A DNA stretch of 24,403 nt from positions 1-24,403 of the forward strand of contig SFLN01000013.1 in assembly GCA_004554555.1 (NCBI GenBank). Reading direction: 5' to 3'. How positions within the stretch are numbered: the first letter of the stretch is position 1; the number at the start of each line of letters is the position of its first letter. This DNA comes from [Eubacterium] saphenum. GTDB lineage: Bacteria > Bacillota > Clostridia > Oscillospirales > Ruminococcaceae. The position numbers and the translations under genes are program-made. Shown piece by piece: positions 23,103 through 24,403 of the stretch. The notes below the pieces were generated by a model. The model searched no databases. It was not told the origin of the DNA and saw only the letters and a list, made by a program, of their open reading frames with translations.

Positions 23103-24403
23103 TCAGTGGACGCTGGATAAGCAGACAGCACAGGAGTTTATCGCTGCCTTTTCCAAAGCCGAGGGCAGAGAGTTCAAGTCAATGTCAAGCTGTGTAAACG
23201 CAATCGGCAGAGCCGCCGCAGCCGAAACCATTGAAAATGCGGTAAAGGCTCTGAACATTTCCGAAGCCGATAGAGCTGCTTTTGAAAAGTCTTTCATATC
23301 CATAACGCAGTATTTCATAGCGGCTCGGTGTGAGCTTGGCGGCAAGTTTGATTACAAAAACGCTCCTATGGACTTAACCGCATTTGACCTTGTTCACAGT
23401 AAAGCAGAAGCCGAAAAGCTGACGGAGTACGTTCAGATTACTGCAAGACCCGCTTTGTTATCAATGGAGAAATCCATAAATTCTATTATTGCTGAAAGGA
23501 GTATGAACTATGGAAGAAATCAGACAGATTTGGTGCGAGGAGGACAAGATGTTCTATCCCGAAATCAAGGAGGAGAACGGCAGGACGTACAAGCTCGACC
23601 CGACAACGTTCGTGTATCTGGAGCAGGTGGAGCTGGGTCTGACGGACGAGGAACAGAAGCTGATGAGCGAGCCGATAGACCGCTGGGGCAAAGCGTGGCA
23701 GAAGTTTATGACGGAGAATTATCCCGAAGAAATCCCGTCGCTGGAGGGGCGGCTGAAATGGGAGCTGATACCGAGGCAGATAGACAAAGAGGCTTGGGAG
23801 ATGTGGGAACTCCTGCGGAAACAGTACGCACAGAGCAATCCTCGCCCGAAAACCTCGTTCGTAGAAATAGAGAAATGGGAGAAAACACGCAGCTTCATAG
23901 TGGAACACGAGGTAATGGAACAGATAGTTCTTCAGCACAGAGGATAAACAGCACGACAGCGGAGGATAATTCCCCCGCTGTTTCTATTTCCGAATTTATC
24001 AGCCTTGCTGCCCGTTCTCTGTATGAGAATACGGCTATCAGAAATGCACACGCAAATTCTGATAAGGAGAGTTTCGCCCTTGAGGTAGAAACCGTCGCAA
24101 ACAGCTACTATACAAGGCTCATTACCGAACGTGAAAGCTCGGAATACTCCGTTGAACAGCTTGCTCCGCTCTACAACAGATTTCAGCAGGATAAGGCTTT
24201 CAAGTCAGAGGTTATTTCATCGCTTACCGAACAGCTTGACGAAACTCTCTCAAGCCTTGAGGTTACAAGAAGCAAGGCTGCGGAGCTGGGTATTCCTTTT
24301 TCAGACCGTCCCTATAATTCAGAGGAAGAAGATAACCCCTATGCCTATGACGGCAGTATGAGCATTGAGGACAGCCGAAAAGTTGCTGACGCAAATAATC
24401 TGC
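23101..24403 (+). CDS. fragment of a large ICE-type protein, open at both ends
   Basis: Codons starting at 23101 stay open for 434 codons to the window edge. The first in-frame stop upstream is at 23068-23070, on the dockerin side of the junction, so the 5' end is missing. Residues 1-135 are helical and charged (QEFIAAFSKAEGREFKSMSS; EYVQITARPALLSMEKSINS). About 137-285 is an Arg/Gly/Asp/Glu-rich linker (GRNQTDLVRGGQDVLSRNQG). After that an ordered helical part returns (VSISEFISLAARSLYENTAI). This resembles, from memory, the multi-domain megaproteins (ArdC/methylase/SNF2 type) of clostridial conjugative elements. The linker coincides exactly with the nested gene at 23510-23947 and has atypical codon use there. 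Confidence 0.65.
23510..23947 (+). CDS. nested TnpV-like protein overlapping the long frame
   Basis: A 145-residue protein in the +1 frame relative to the long gene, starting MEEIRQIWCEEDKMFYPEIK, with AAGGAG about ten bases before its ATG. It is rich in Trp, Glu and hydrophobics and looks globular. Codon use (GAG, CTG, AAG, ATC) is like the rest of the window. In the same bases the long frame uses CGA seven times, and GGA and CAA heavily. The layout YPEIK near the start and VMEQIVLQ near the end recalls TnpV, a small protein of Tn4451-type and related mobile elements; this assignment is from memory and moderate at best. Both frames may be real. Confidence 0.55.
   Translation: MEEIRQIWCEEDKMFYPEIKEENGRTYKLDPTTFVYLEQVELGLTDEEQKLMSEPIDRWGKAWQKFMTENYPEEIPSLEGRLKWELIPRQIDKEAWEMWELLRKQYAQSNPRPKTSFVEIEKWEKTRSFIVEHEVMEQIVLQHRG

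Overview
The window looks like a chromosomal segment of a Gram-positive Clostridia bacterium, probably an Oscillospirales/Ruminococcaceae-type gut or fermenter anaerobe. The evidence is the ribosomal operon order with a KOW (L14e-like) gene between map and infA, moderate GC, strong Shine-Dalgarno sites, consensus sigma-A promoters, a type I dockerin protein, a DUF6062 protein, and a fragment of a clostridial integrative-conjugative-element (ICE) megaprotein. Species cannot be named from this alone.

Layout. (1) 1-4713: the distal spc/alpha ribosomal operon, adk(3' end)-map-KOW-infA-rpmJ-rpsM-rpsK-rpsD-rpoA-rplQ, closed by a strong terminator. (2) 4801-8991: a new promoter and three tightly spaced envelope genes (prokaryotic RING/membrane protein, polytopic membrane protein, KtrB/TrkH K+ channel subunit), followed by 9000-9303, which holds decayed extra copies of the ktrB 3' end. 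(3) 9378-10914: trmN6-like and rsmI methyltransferases, overlapping by 8 bases. (4) 10935-11903: a consensus promoter, an overlooked 58-residue membrane peptide and a YgjP-type metallopeptidase. (5) 12024-17088, minus strand: a 987-residue zinc-ribbon/transmembrane/Ser-rich protein, then an ogg-zinc-ribbon operon whose second gene has an in-frame TAG and whose 3' end is copied twice more downstream. (6) 17105-22106, plus strand: DUF6062, tsaD, a three-helix membrane protein, a shikimate-kinase-like kinase, a CPBP protease and a zinc-ribbon/TM2 protein. (7) 22239-23102, minus strand: the C-terminal part of a secreted dockerin protein, cut off at about 23.1 kb. (8) 23101-24403: a plus-strand reading frame open to the window edge, resembling a large ICE protein, with a second plausible gene (TnpV-like) nested in another frame at 23510-23947.

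How it fits together. The left part is translation and transcription core. The middle mixes tRNA/rRNA modification and DNA repair with an unusually dense set of small zinc-binding modules fused to membrane segments (4865, 12024, 15607, 21462, plus the Cys/His-rich DUF6062 protein). Two genes, ktrB and the 15607 zinc-ribbon gene, are trailed by degenerate duplicates of their own 3' ends. The most interesting signal is the overprinted pair at 23510-23947: the frame with ordinary codon use encodes a globular TnpV-like protein, while the long frame threads through it as an Arg/Gly-rich linker. The abrupt junction near 23.1 kb truncates two head-to-head genes and may be an assembly chimera or a rearrangement breakpoint.
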